Positions 27,466 through 36,280 of a stretch of DNA of 51,768 bases are shown in pieces (positions within the stretch are counted from its first letter, which is position 1; each line of letters opens with the position of its first letter). The stretch comes from Flavobacterium psychrophilum. Lineage in GTDB: Bacteria; Bacteroidota; Bacteroidia; Flavobacteriales; Flavobacteriaceae. Made by a program: the position numbers and the translations under genes. The stretch spans positions 1 through 51,768 of the forward strand of contig CAMCFT010000028.1 in the NCBI GenBank assembly GCA_945874225.1, written 5' to 3'. The notes below the pieces were generated by a model. That model was not told the origin of the DNA, did no database searches, and worked only from the letters and a program-made list of their open reading frames with translations.

Positions 27466-27516
27466 AAAGCTTCCAGCCTTCCAAAGGCTGGAAGCTATAA
27501 AAAGGCTGGAAGCTTT
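27466..27516. terminator. Hairpin with two alternative right arms between convergent genes
   Basis: aaagcttccagcc (27466-27478) can pair with ggctggaagct at 27486-27496 or with ggctggaagcttt at 27504-27516. The second pairing is longer. It separates the fusion enzyme gene and dsbD, whose stops are 64 bases apart, and is probably a bidirectional terminator. Confidence 0.75.
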
Positions 27517-27519
27517 ATA

Positions 27520-29526
27520 TTATTTTTTAAACTTGGAAATTCCAGTTTTTAGCCAAATTTCATATTCATCAACACTAGTGTAACTAATTGTTGGCGTAAT
27601 TTCATCCAAACTATTTCCGTTTAAACCAGTCAAAACGTACAATGGCTGCGTATTTGTTTTATATTTCGAAATCATAAAATCGGCCCATTTATCTCCAATT
27701 GTTTCAATTTCAGAACCCGTTGTTTTAGAAATAAACTGTTCATTTTTTGGTAAATCACGCTTGTCGTCAACATATAATGAAATAAGTACAACATCATTTT
27801 TTAAAATTGATAAAACGCGTTCGTCAGACCAAACGTTATTTTCCATTTTTCTACAATTCACACAAGCATAACCAGTAAAATCGAGCATTATAGGTTTATT
27901 TACAGTTTTGGCATAAGCCAGACCTTTTTCATAATCATCAAAAACCACTATTTGATGAGGCCCAAGTTTAGCTCCATCGGGCAAAACTGCAGTCAAAGTA
28001 TTATTTCCGGAACTACCAAATCCAAGTGGACTTTCGCTATATTCCATTGGAGGCGGAAAAGCATTTATCAATTTTAACGGCGCGCCCCAAAGTCCCGGAA
28101 TCATATATATCGTAAACGATAAAACTACTAATCCAAGCGATAATCTTCCCACAGAAATATGTTCTAATGGGCTATCGTGTGGCATATTGATTTTTCCAAA
28201 TAAATAAAGTGCAAATGTTCCAAAAATTGCTATCCAAATAGCTAAAAAGACTTCTCTTTCTAATAAATGCAATTGTAAAACTAAATCAGCATTAGATAAA
28301 AATTTGAATGCCAAAGCCAATTCCAAAAAGCCCAAAGAAACTTTAACGGAGTTCATCCAACCACCAGATTTAGGTAAAGAATGCAACCAAGAAGGAAATA
28401 TAGCAAACAACATAAAAGGTATTGCAATTGCTGATGAAAAGCCTAACATTCCTATAATTGGTGCAATTCCTCCTTGTGATGCAGCCTGAACGAGCAAGGT
28501 TCCTACGATAGGTCCGGTACAAGAAAAAGAAACAATTGCTAATACTAAAGCCATAAAGAAAATCGCAATAATTCCTGTTTTTCCAGCCTGTTTATCTAAT
28601 TTATTAGCCCAAGAATTTGGTAGCATAATTTCGAACGCTCCAAGAAATGAAAAGGCAAAAAATACTAAGATTATAAAGAAAATAATATTGAATAAAACGC
28701 CCGTTGATAAAACATTCAAAGCATCAGCTCCAAAGACCCCGGTTATCGTCATCCCTAAAGCTACATAAATAAATATTATAGATAGTCCATAAAAAATGGC
28801 ATTCGCAATTCCGGTAGCTCTCGTTTTACTTTGTTTGGTAAAAAAACTTACTGTCATTGGAATCATCGGGAAGACGCAAGGAGTCAACAAAGCGGCAAAC
28901 CCTGAGAAGAAAGCAATAAAAAATATTGACCACAATCCTTTTTGTTTTTCTGGTTTAGAAGGAATGTCTTGAGCTTTTGATACAGTGACAACAGCATCTT
29001 TAATTTCTTCTGGTTTTGAAGTTACTGCACTAATTTTAGCAGTATCAATTTTAATAGTTTCTACTCCTGTCTTTGAAACTGTTGGAATTAAAAAACTAAA
29101 TTTCTTCTCTAAATTGATACAAGATTCTTTACAAACTTGGTAATTTAAGGCAACTTCAATTTTTGAAATCTTTGGGTTTATTAAAAGGATCTCTTGTTGT
29201 ATTTGGGCATTTTTCACAAAGAAAGTTTCATTAACTTCAAAAACATCATTGTAAGCGGTAGTGGTTTTTCCTTCTTTGGCTTTGCCAACCAAATTGAAAT
29301 TTCCTTTTTGATTATTGAAAATCACTTCTAAAGGCAATGGTCCGCCGTCAGGAGTAAACTGAGAATACATATGCCACTCATTTTCTATAATGCCATTAAA
29401 GGTAAGTACATAGTTTTTTTCCGATTTCTTCTCGATTTTTGTGGTCCATTTTACCGGATCAAGAATTTGCGAATTTCCATTGGCGAAAGCCAAAAAAGTA
29501 ACTAATAAAAAAATAATTTTCCTCAT
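27520..29526 (-). CDS. dsbD: Thiol:disulfide interchange protein DsbD (cytochrome c biogenesis type)
   Basis: Moves reducing power from cytoplasmic thioredoxin to periplasmic proteins. The 668 residues begin with a signal peptide (about 1-19). An N-terminal alpha domain has C132 and C136 (CKESC). An eight-helix membrane core carries GFAALLTPCVFPMIPMTVSFF and later SFSCTGPIVG, each with a redox cysteine. The C-terminal thioredoxin-like domain has CVNC (residues 555 and 558) in DFTGYACVNCRKME. All three cysteine pairs are intact, so a full electron route is likely. The tilS gene ends on the same base at which dsbD starts (29526), so they are cotranscribed. Confidence 0.95.
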   Translation of the reverse strand: MRKIIFLLVTFLAFANGNSQILDPVKWTTKIEKKSEKNYVLTFNGIIENEWHMYSQFTPDGGPLPLEVIFNNQKGNFNLVGKAKEGKTTTAYNDVFEVNETFFVKNAQIQQEILLINPKISKIEVALNYQVCKESCINLEKKFSFLIPTVSKTGVETIKIDTAKISAVTSKPEEIKDAVVTVSKAQDIPSKPEKQKGLWSIFFIAFFSGFAALLTPCVFPMIPMTVSFFTKQSKTRATGIANAIFYGLSIIFIYVALGMTITGVFGADALNVLSTGVLFNIIFFIILVFFAFSFLGAFEIMLPNSWANKLDKQAGKTGIIAIFFMALVLAIVSFSCTGPIVGTLLVQAASQGGIAPIIGMLGFSSAIAIPFMLFAIFPSWLHSLPKSGGWMNSVKVSLGFLELALAFKFLSNADLVLQLHLLEREVFLAIWIAIFGTFALYLFGKINMPHDSPLEHISVGRLSLGLVVLSFTIYMIPGLWGAPLKLINAFPPPMEYSESPLGFGSSGNNTLTAVLPDGAKLGPHQIVVFDDYEKGLAYAKTVNKPIMLDFTGYACVNCRKMENNVWSDERVLSILKNDVVLISLYVDDKRDLPKNEQFISKTTGSEIETIGDKWADFMISKYKTNTQPLYVLTGLNGNSLDEITPTISYTSVDEYEIWLKTGISKFKK

Positions 29527-30836
29527 TATTTCAATTGTATTTTAAGTATTTTTTTTGTTGTGGTTCTTATTTTAAAATTCTCATCCTGTCTGAATCCTAC
29601 AACCCAAACGATTTGGTTATCAGAACATAAAAGCCACACATTTTCCTTTTCTATTAAAGACAATTTTTCGTCTTTAAAAAATTTGCTCAATTTTTTAGAT
29701 TTTCCTTCCATTCCAAAAGGTTGAAAAGAATCACCTTCTTTCCAGCGTCTTAAAACCAAGGGGAACCATAGCTTATCTTCGTCGACAAATATAGTTGTAT
29801 TTGATTCTTTGGAAATGTCATTTACTTTACAAAACGAAAGATTTAAGGGAAATTTAACTTCTTTTTGGTTTTTATTGATAAAATATTCTTCACTTTCATC
29901 CACAAAATTTATTGGACTCAAAATTAGAAAATCTCTATTTTTCAACAATCGAAATTCATTTGAAAACACTTGCTTTCCAGATTGACTTTCAACTAAATCA
30001 TAGATATCATCCCAAGCCGAAAAACCAAATTCATTGAGCCATTGATACAAATAGGATTTATAATTGGGCAATTTTTTTAATTGGTTCAGATCAAAATGAA
30101 TATCCTCACCATTTTCGGCTGCCACTTGCTGATAAATCATAATCGATGCATCTTCGGCCATCGTTTTGGATTCTTGCAAATATTTTTGTGTTTTTTGAAA
30201 GGCGGAAAGGAAATCAGGGTTTAATTCCTTCAATATTGGAACCAAATTATGTCTGATTTTATTTCGCAAGTATTTATCCGAAGCATTACTACTATCTTCT
30301 CTCCACTCAATATTATTTTCCTTGGCATAATATTCAATTTCCTGACGGGAAAAAATCAGAAGCGGACGAATTACTATATCGTTTTGAGCCGGAATTCCAG
30401 TCAAACCATCTAATCCTGTTCCTCGAACGACATTGATAAGAAAGGTTTCTAAGTTATCATCAGCGTGATGCGCTGTAAGAATATAATCGAAATTTTCAGT
30501 TTCTGAAAGCTCATAAAACCAACTATATCGCAACTCACGAGCGGCAACTTGTGTAGAAAGTTTATAATCTTCGGCAAAAGCCCCAGTGTCAAATTGAGTT
30601 ACAAATGTTTCAATATTATTGACTTCGGAATAATTTTGAACAAAAGCCTGGTCTTCAAAACTTTCCACTCCACGAAGTTGAAAATTGCAATGAGCAATTG
30701 CTATAGAATAGTTCAATTTGTGAAATAAATCGACCATCACCATACTGTCTAAACCACCACTTGTAGCCAAAAGGAGTTTTTTTCCATTTAAAAAGGGAAA
30801 GTTTTGATTGATATGGCTTAGGAATTTCTGTTGCAT
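29526..30836 (-). CDS. tilS: tRNA(Ile)-lysidine synthase TilS
   Basis: Attaches lysine to C34 of the AUA-reading tRNA(Ile), an essential decoding step. The N-terminal PP-loop ATPase has LLATSGGLDSMV (SGGxDS). ILTAHHADDNLETFLINVVRGTG is the next conserved segment. The C-terminal half has the TilS substrate-binding and C-terminal domains (WKEGDSFQPFGMEGKSKKLSKFFKDEKL, a family signature). I chose the ATG at 30836 (MQQKF). A TTG two codons earlier gives an unlikely three-residue extension. The length, 436 residues, fits. The stop overlaps the dsbD start by one base. Confidence 0.95.
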   Translation of the reverse strand: MQQKFLSHINQNFPFLNGKKLLLATSGGLDSMVMVDLFHKLNYSIAIAHCNFQLRGVESFEDQAFVQNYSEVNNIETFVTQFDTGAFAEDYKLSTQVAARELRYSWFYELSETENFDYILTAHHADDNLETFLINVVRGTGLDGLTGIPAQNDIVIRPLLIFSRQEIEYYAKENNIEWREDSSNASDKYLRNKIRHNLVPILKELNPDFLSAFQKTQKYLQESKTMAEDASIMIYQQVAAENGEDIHFDLNQLKKLPNYKSYLYQWLNEFGFSAWDDIYDLVESQSGKQVFSNEFRLLKNRDFLILSPINFVDESEEYFINKNQKEVKFPLNLSFCKVNDISKESNTTIFVDEDKLWFPLVLRRWKEGDSFQPFGMEGKSKKLSKFFKDEKLSLIEKENVWLLCSDNQIVWVVGFRQDENFKIRTTTKKILKIQLK

Positions 30837-30863
30837 ATTCAAATTTAGTCAATTGATTTGAAT

Positions 30864-32159
30864 TTAACTCAAAACTTCGTGCATTGCTTTTGCTTTGAGT
30901 AAACATTCTTCATATTCTTTTTCGGGAACAGATTGAGACGTTATAGCACTTCCTACGGAAAACGATACATAATTACTTTCCTGATTGTACAAAATACTTC
31001 TGATTACAACATTGAAATCAAAGTCGCCAGTTGGAGAAAAATAACCAACAGCTCCACTATATAATCCTCTTTTTGTTTCTTCGAGTTCTTCAATAATTTT
31101 TAGTACTGAAAACTTGGGAGTTCCCGTCATACTTCCCATTGGAAAAGTCGTTTTAATGGCATCAATTACAGAATATTGACTGTCTAATTTTGAAGTAATC
31201 GTCGAAATCATTTGGTGCACTTGTTCGAAGGAATAAATGCCGCATAATTCTTCGACTTTCACAGAACCTTTTTGGGCTGTTCGAGACAAATCATTCCGAA
31301 CCAAATCAGAAATCATTATGTTTTCGGATCGTTCTTTTGGGTCAGAAGCCAATTGATTTTTAGACTTTTCATCTTCAATTGGATCTAGATATCTTTTAGC
31401 AGTACCTTTTATAGGTTGCGAAATGAGCAGTTCTCCTTCTTTTTTTAAATAGCGTTCCGGTGAAGCACATAGCAAAAACTGCTTATTATTTTTAAAAAAA
31501 ACAGCTAGCGGTGGTTTAGAAATTTCGTTTAGTTTAAGGAACTTTTCCAATGGATTGATAATCGCGTTTTCAGCAAAAAACTCCATACAAAAATTAGCTT
31601 CATAAATATCGCCACGATGAATATACTCTAGAATTTTTGATGTTTTTTCGAGATAATTTTCTTTTGAAATTCGTTGTTGTACCTCGACTGCGCTCGGTGT
31701 GACAAACTGCATTCTGCAATCTGCAATCTGCAATCTGATTTCTTCAAAATCTGCTTCAATTTCATCATCACACATATTGAGATATTGTATTTCAAGTTCA
31801 TTCCCTTTTAAAAGAAATAACTTTTTTGGCTGGAAGAAAAACAAGTCCGGAAAATTCAATCCATCAAAATTATTGGAATTTAAAATCTCAATATCGTTTT
31901 TTAAATCATAGGATAAATAACCAAAAAGCCAGTCTTTAGTAGCTTGCTGATATTGTTTTAAGTCTTCGAAAGCGTTGTTATAATCTGTTTTTATTGCCGT
32001 AAAAGCATCAACAGCAAGGATACAATCATAACTGGAATATTTCTGCGGATAATCATTACTATCCATAAAAACTACTTCTCGAAATTGTTGCGACCAATTC
32101 AATAACTGTTTTTTGAACTGAGTTAAATTTCCTATGTTTTTTACAATTGATGTTCTCAA
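30864..32159 (-). CDS. pabB: Aminodeoxychorismate synthase component I (PabB)
   Basis: Makes 4-amino-4-deoxychorismate for folate. The C-terminal chorismate-binding domain has QPIKGTAKRYLDP. The Lys in PIKGT is diagnostic of PabB rather than TrpE (PIAGT). FPMGSMTGTPKFSVLKIIEELE and GLYSGAVGYFSPTGDFDFNVVIRS are further signatures. I place the start at TTG 32159, where the protein begins MRTSIVKNIG. The open frame continues nine codons upstream to another TTG, and no ATG occurs before residue 32. Between about residues 141 and 160 a repeat-derived stretch (QIADCRMQFVTPSAVEVQQ) interrupts the usual sequence in frame. It precedes tilS on the same strand. Confidence 0.92.
   Translation of the reverse strand: MRTSIVKNIGNLTQFKKQLLNWSQQFREVVFMDSNDYPQKYSSYDCILAVDAFTAIKTDYNNAFEDLKQYQQATKDWLFGYLSYDLKNDIEILNSNNFDGLNFPDLFFFQPKKLFLLKGNELEIQYLNMCDDEIEADFEEIRLQIADCRMQFVTPSAVEVQQRISKENYLEKTSKILEYIHRGDIYEANFCMEFFAENAIINPLEKFLKLNEISKPPLAVFFKNNKQFLLCASPERYLKKEGELLISQPIKGTAKRYLDPIEDEKSKNQLASDPKERSENIMISDLVRNDLSRTAQKGSVKVEELCGIYSFEQVHQMISTITSKLDSQYSVIDAIKTTFPMGSMTGTPKFSVLKIIEELEETKRGLYSGAVGYFSPTGDFDFNVVIRSILYNQESNYVSFSVGSAITSQSVPEKEYEECLLKAKAMHEVLS
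31680..31738. repeat. Repeat-derived insert inside pabB with heptamer tandem repeat
   Basis: On the plus strand the segment begins acctcgactgcgctcggtgt and includes four tandem copies of ctgcaat (31707-31734, the first as ctgcatt). Base composition and wording resemble Flavobacterium intergenic repeats, yet it stays in frame within pabB and adds about 19 codons. Confidence 0.65.
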
Positions 32160-32254
32160 AGTGCTGAAATGTTTTAAAAAAGTCAAAATTACGACAAATT
32201 TATTTTAAATTTTCTTTACATTTATAGTATAATTAACCCCTAAAACCGTAAATT

Positions 32255-32632
32255 ATGAAAACTGTTACTATTATTATCCGAACTTTAATTGGGCTTTTGC
32301 TTCTGATTGTAGCTATTGGTTATTTTTTGAAACTAATGCCAGAACCTGTAACTAATGGCGACTTCAAAGCTTTCAATGTTGGCGTTGTATCCTCAGAATA
32401 TATAATGCCTATGGCAAAATTTGTAGAATTGCTTTGTGGGTTAGCATTTATCTTTGATTTGTATGTAACTCTGGCAAGTATTTTAATTTTACCTATTATA
32501 CTGAACATCCTATTTCTTGACTATTACCTGACACCTGAAGCTATGCCAATTGCTATATTCTTGTTTTTAGGAAACTTCTTTTTAATTTATAAACATTGGG
32601 ATAATTACAAAAGTTTGTTTTCACGCAAATAA
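32255..32632 (+). CDS. DoxX-like small membrane protein
   Basis: The 125-residue protein has four hydrophobic segments (about 5-25, 48-68, 70-92, 95-115) and a short basic C-terminus (HWDNYKSLFSRK). The first helix is followed by LKLMPEP and a variable loop, and PMAKFVELLCGLAFIF has the Glu typical of DoxX family helix 2. DoxX-type proteins often work with redox enzymes, but functions are mostly unknown. It is divergent from pabB and ends at a strong bidirectional terminator shared with lpdA. Confidence 0.7.
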   Translation: MKTVTIIIRTLIGLLLLIVAIGYFLKLMPEPVTNGDFKAFNVGVVSSEYIMPMAKFVELLCGLAFIFDLYVTLASILILPIILNILFLDYYLTPEAMPIAIFLFLGNFFLIYKHWDNYKSLFSRK

Positions 32633-32645
32633 TTTGAACTTATAA

Positions 32646-32685
32646 TAAAAGTAAAACCCGCTCGAAAGAACGGGTTTTACTTTTA
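32646..32685. terminator. Bidirectional terminator between doxX-like gene and lpdA
   Basis: Perfect 15-base arms (taaaagtaaaacccg / cgggttttactttta) around a 10-base loop, with AT runs on both sides. It lies between two converging genes. Confidence 0.92.
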
Positions 32686-32705
32686 TAAAAAAATTATATT
32701 TTTAA

Positions 32706-34109
32706 TTAAACGTGCAATGTTCTATTATCAGTTGCTGCCAATGCCGCTTCTTTTATTGCTTCAGCAAATGTGGGATGTGCGTGGCTCATTCTCGAAATAT
32801 CTTCGGCAGATGCTTTGAATTCCATTGCAGTAACCGCTTCGGCAATCAAATCAGCACAACGAGCACCAATCATATGAACACCCAAAACTTCATCCGTTTT
32901 TGCATCCGCAAGGATTTTAACAAAACCATCTAAATCTCCGCTGGCTCTTGCTCTTCCTAATGCTTTGAAAGGAAAGCTTCCTGATTTAAATTCTACTCCA
33001 GCCGCTTTCAATTGCTCTTCTGTTTGCCCAACGGCAGCTACTTCTGGCCAAGTGTAAACAACTCCCGGAATCAAGTTATAATCAATGTGTGGTTTTTGTC
33101 CAGCTATGATTTCGGCAACCATTGTTCCTTCTTCTTCCGCTTTGTGTGCCAACATTGCACCACGAACTACATCGCCAATGGCATAAATATTAGGAATATT
33201 AGTTTGTAAATGATCGTTAACTTCTACTTGTCCTCTGTCCGAAATTTTTACTCCCGCTTTATCTGCATTCAAACCGTCTGTATATGGACGACGACCAACA
33301 GAAACCAGAGAATAATCACCTTCAAGAGTAATAGTTTCTCCTTTTGCATTTTCGGCTTGAACCGTTACATTATCGCCTTTTCTTTCCACCGATTTAACTT
33401 TGTGGGAAACATAGAATTTCATTCCTTGTTTTTTCAAGACTTTGGTCAATTCTTTAGACAATGAAGCATCCATTCCTGGAATAATTCTGTCCATAAATTC
33501 CACTACAGAAACTTGCGCTCCCAATCTTAAATAGACTTGACCTAATTCGATTCCGATAACACCTCCACCAATAATAACAAGGTGTTTTGGCACTTCTTTT
33601 AATTTCAATGCTTCGGTAGAAGTTATGATTCTTTCTTTGTCTATTTTTATAAATGGCAACGAAGATGGTTTAGAACCTGTTGCGATAATAATGGTTGCAG
33701 CTTCAACAGTTTCAAAAGTTCCGTCCGATTTGGCAATAGCCACATGAGTTGAATCTACAAAAGATCCCAAACCTTCAAGAACCGTGATTTTATTTTTGTC
33801 CATCAAGAATTTTACACCACCCGAGGTTTGATCCACAACAGCCTGTTTACGAGCAATCATTTTCTCCAAGTTTACTTTCACTTCACCAGAAACTTCAATT
33901 CCGTGGTCAGAAAAATGGGCAATTTCGCTATAATGATGTGAGGATGACAACAATGCTTTTGATGGAATGCAACCAACATTTAAGCAAGTCCCTCCAAGTG
34001 TGGAATATTTTTCTATAATAGCAGTTTTGAAACCTAGCTGTGCGCAACGAATCGCTGATACATATCCTCCAGGGCCAGAACCTATAATGACTACGTCAAA
34101 TGAACTCAT
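32706..34109 (-). CDS. lpdA: Dihydrolipoyl dehydrogenase (E3)
   Basis: FAD enzyme that reoxidises dihydrolipoamide in pyruvate and 2-oxoglutarate dehydrogenase complexes and the glycine cleavage system. The 467 residues show the FAD-binding VVIIGSGPGGYVSAIRCAQLG, the redox-active disulfide GGTCLNVGCIPSKALL (about residues 40-55), the NAD-binding HLVIIGGGVIGIELGQVYLRLG, YAIGDVVRGAMLAHKAEEEG, and the dimer-interface catalytic HAHPTFAEA near the end. No E1 or E2 genes are beside it, so this is a stand-alone E3, as often in Bacteroidetes. Confidence 0.97.
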   Translation of the reverse strand: MSSFDVVIIGSGPGGYVSAIRCAQLGFKTAIIEKYSTLGGTCLNVGCIPSKALLSSSHHYSEIAHFSDHGIEVSGEVKVNLEKMIARKQAVVDQTSGGVKFLMDKNKITVLEGLGSFVDSTHVAIAKSDGTFETVEAATIIIATGSKPSSLPFIKIDKERIITSTEALKLKEVPKHLVIIGGGVIGIELGQVYLRLGAQVSVVEFMDRIIPGMDASLSKELTKVLKKQGMKFYVSHKVKSVERKGDNVTVQAENAKGETITLEGDYSLVSVGRRPYTDGLNADKAGVKISDRGQVEVNDHLQTNIPNIYAIGDVVRGAMLAHKAEEEGTMVAEIIAGQKPHIDYNLIPGVVYTWPEVAAVGQTEEQLKAAGVEFKSGSFPFKALGRARASGDLDGFVKILADAKTDEVLGVHMIGARCADLIAEAVTAMEFKASAEDISRMSHAHPTFAEAIKEAALAATDNRTLHV

Positions 34110-34218
34110 AGTTTGTGTGTTTTTATTTTAGAGTTGCAAAATTAAGTTTTTTTGTTTGAAGTTAAAGTTAAAAAATTAAAGATTTCGTAACGAATTACTC
34201 CTTTTTAGTTATCAATTT

Positions 34219-34677
34219 TTATATTTCAATTACTGTTGTGTTTTTCACTTCACTAATCATAAAGGTACTGTGCGTACTTCCAATATGCTCCAAAGTGGTC
34301 AGTTTCGTGACCAAAAATTCCCGATAAGCCTCCATATCTTTTACCAAAATTTTTAAGATATAATCATAATCGCCACTCACATGGTGACATTCCAGCACTT
34401 CTTTGAGCTTGATGACTTCGCTTTCAAATTTGGTTAGAAATTCTTTGGTATGTTGAATGAGCCGGATGTGGCAGAAAACCACAAATCCTTTTTCGACTTT
34501 CGAACGATTAACCAAGACAACATATTTATCTATAACACCTTCTCTTTCGAGTTTCTTGATGCGTTCATAAACTGCAGTAACTGAAAGGTTAAGTTTTAGA
34601 GACAATTCCTTAGTAGTTTTTTTGCAATCACTTTGCAACAGGAAAAGCAACTTTTTATCGATGGAATCAAGAGTCAT
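34219..34677 (-). CDS. Lrp/AsnC family transcriptional regulator
   Basis: The 152 residues match the family. The N-terminal helix-turn-helix (LDSIDKKLLFLLQSDCKKTTKELSLKLNLS, then VYERIKKLEREGVI) is followed by the RAM ligand-binding domain with LECHHVSGDYDYILKILVKDM. These regulators sense amino acids. The gene is divergent from, and 180 bases from, a Cys/Met-type PLP enzyme, so it probably controls that gene in response to its amino acid substrate (inference). The shared AT-rich interval should contain its operator. I could not pick out a clear palindrome. Confidence 0.93.
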   Translation of the reverse strand: MTLDSIDKKLLFLLQSDCKKTTKELSLKLNLSVTAVYERIKKLEREGVIDKYVVLVNRSKVEKGFVVFCHIRLIQHTKEFLTKFESEVIKLKEVLECHHVSGDYDYILKILVKDMEAYREFLVTKLTTLEHIGSTHSTFMISEVKNTTVIEI

Positions 34678-34857
34678 TTGTTTTAAGATTTAAGATTTGA
34701 CATAAAAACTAAAATAATTTGATTTTATGAGCTAATTTAGAAAATAAATTTAATATTATTATATATTTCAGTTTTAAAATCTAAAAAATAACAATAGTAT
34801 TGATTTTAAGTCTAATTATTTAGAACTTTGATATACAAACACTAAAAAACCATACCT

Positions 34858-36081
34858 ATGAAATTCAATCCAGCAGATGATATTCAAGATTTACAATACT
34901 TTGGAGAATTTGGAGGAGTAAATCCTTCTATTTCAGATAGTTCAACTTATACTTTTCTGTCTGCAAAAACGATGTTCGATACATTTGAAGGCAATGCCGA
35001 TGGCTGCTATTTGTATTCTCGACATTCCTCACCGAGTAATTTGTATTTAGGTAAAGCATTGGCCGCAATGGAAGGAACTGAATCCGCTAATGTTGCAGCA
35101 TCAGGAATGGGAGCGATTACTCCTGTTCTTTTACAACTATGTGGCTCGGGTGATCATGTTGTTTCAAGCCGAACAATTTATGGAGGAACATATGCTTTTT
35201 TAAAGAATTTCAGTCCAAGATTAGGTATCAAAACTACCTTTGTTGACATTACAAAAATGGATAAAGTTGAGGCAGCAATTACGCCTGATACCAAAGTTTT
35301 GTATTGTGAAACTGTGAGTAATCCTTTGCTCGAAATCGCTGATATTGCAAATTTGGCCAAAATCGCAAAAAAACACAATATAAAACTGGTTGTCGACAAT
35401 ACTTTTTCACCTTTATCAGTTTCTCCTGCAAAATTAGGAGCCGACATTGTTATCCACAGTTTGACAAAATATATCAACGGAAGCAGTGATACTCTGGGTG
35501 GCGTGACTTGTGCATCACAAGAATTCATTGATAGTTTGAAGAATGTGAATAATGGTGCGAGTATGCTTCTTGGTCCAACAATGGATAGTTTACGCTCGGC
35601 TAGCGTGATGAAAAATCTGAGAACATTGCATATCCGAATGAAACAACACAGTAATAACGCTTTGTATCTGGCGGAGCGTTTCGAAAAAGACGGATTGAAG
35701 GTTGTTTATCCAGGTTTGAAAAGTCATTCCGGTCATAATTTGTATAAAAGTATGATTAATCCCGAATATGGTTTTGGCGGAATGATGACTTTGGATGTTG
35801 GAACTTTGGACAAAGCCAATGAATTAATGGAGCTGATGCAAAGCAGAAAATTAGGCTATTTGGCCGTTAGTTTAGGATTTTATAAAACCTTATTTAGCAC
35901 GCCTGGAACTTCAACATCCAGCGAAATTCCATTAGAAGAACAAGTAGCAATAGGATTGACAGATGGGTTAATTCGTTTTTCAATTGGGTTAGACAACAAT
36001 ATTGAGCGTACTTATCAAATGATGAAAGAATGTATGATTGAACTTGGAGTTCTTGAAACCAAATCTATTTCTATGATATAA
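34858..36081 (+). CDS. Cys/Met metabolism PLP enzyme, methionine gamma-lyase/cystathionine gamma-lyase-like
   Basis: Fold-type I PLP enzyme of the trans-sulfuration group, 407 residues. YSRHSSPSNLYLGKALAAME corresponds to the conserved YSRxxNPT segment. SGMGAITPVLLQLC and VVSSRTIYGGTYAFLKNF shape the cofactor pocket. LVVDNTFSPLSVSPAKLGADIVIHSLTKYINGSSDTLGG contains the PLP-binding lysine. RHSSPSN and GSSDTLGG differ from typical methionine gamma-lyases (RIGNPT, GHGDVxxG), so the substrate could be another sulfur or branched amino acid. The divergent Lrp gene fits an inducible amino acid catabolic role. Confidence 0.85.
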   Translation: MKFNPADDIQDLQYFGEFGGVNPSISDSSTYTFLSAKTMFDTFEGNADGCYLYSRHSSPSNLYLGKALAAMEGTESANVAASGMGAITPVLLQLCGSGDHVVSSRTIYGGTYAFLKNFSPRLGIKTTFVDITKMDKVEAAITPDTKVLYCETVSNPLLEIADIANLAKIAKKHNIKLVVDNTFSPLSVSPAKLGADIVIHSLTKYINGSSDTLGGVTCASQEFIDSLKNVNNGASMLLGPTMDSLRSASVMKNLRTLHIRMKQHSNNALYLAERFEKDGLKVVYPGLKSHSGHNLYKSMINPEYGFGGMMTLDVGTLDKANELMELMQSRKLGYLAVSLGFYKTLFSTPGTSTSSEIPLEEQVAIGLTDGLIRFSIGLDNNIERTYQMMKECMIELGVLETKSISMI

Positions 36082-36105
36082 AATAGTTGTTTTTTATAAC
36101 TGCAC

Positions 36106-36136
36106 AATCCGTTTGAAAACAATTTTTGAACGGATT
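36106..36136 (+). terminator. Terminator after the PLP lyase gene
   Basis: Eight-base arms aatccgtt and aacggatt around a 15-base loop, followed by a T-run. Confidence 0.7.
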
Positions 36137-36280
36137 TTTGTATTAATTAAACTTGTTAAATATAAAGTTTTAAACACTATAACGAAATAGTTGAGTTAGT
36201 AGAAATTATGTATAAAACTAATGATTTAATTTTAATAGCTTTATAAGCCCAAAGTAATAAAAATTTCAATAGTCGTCATT

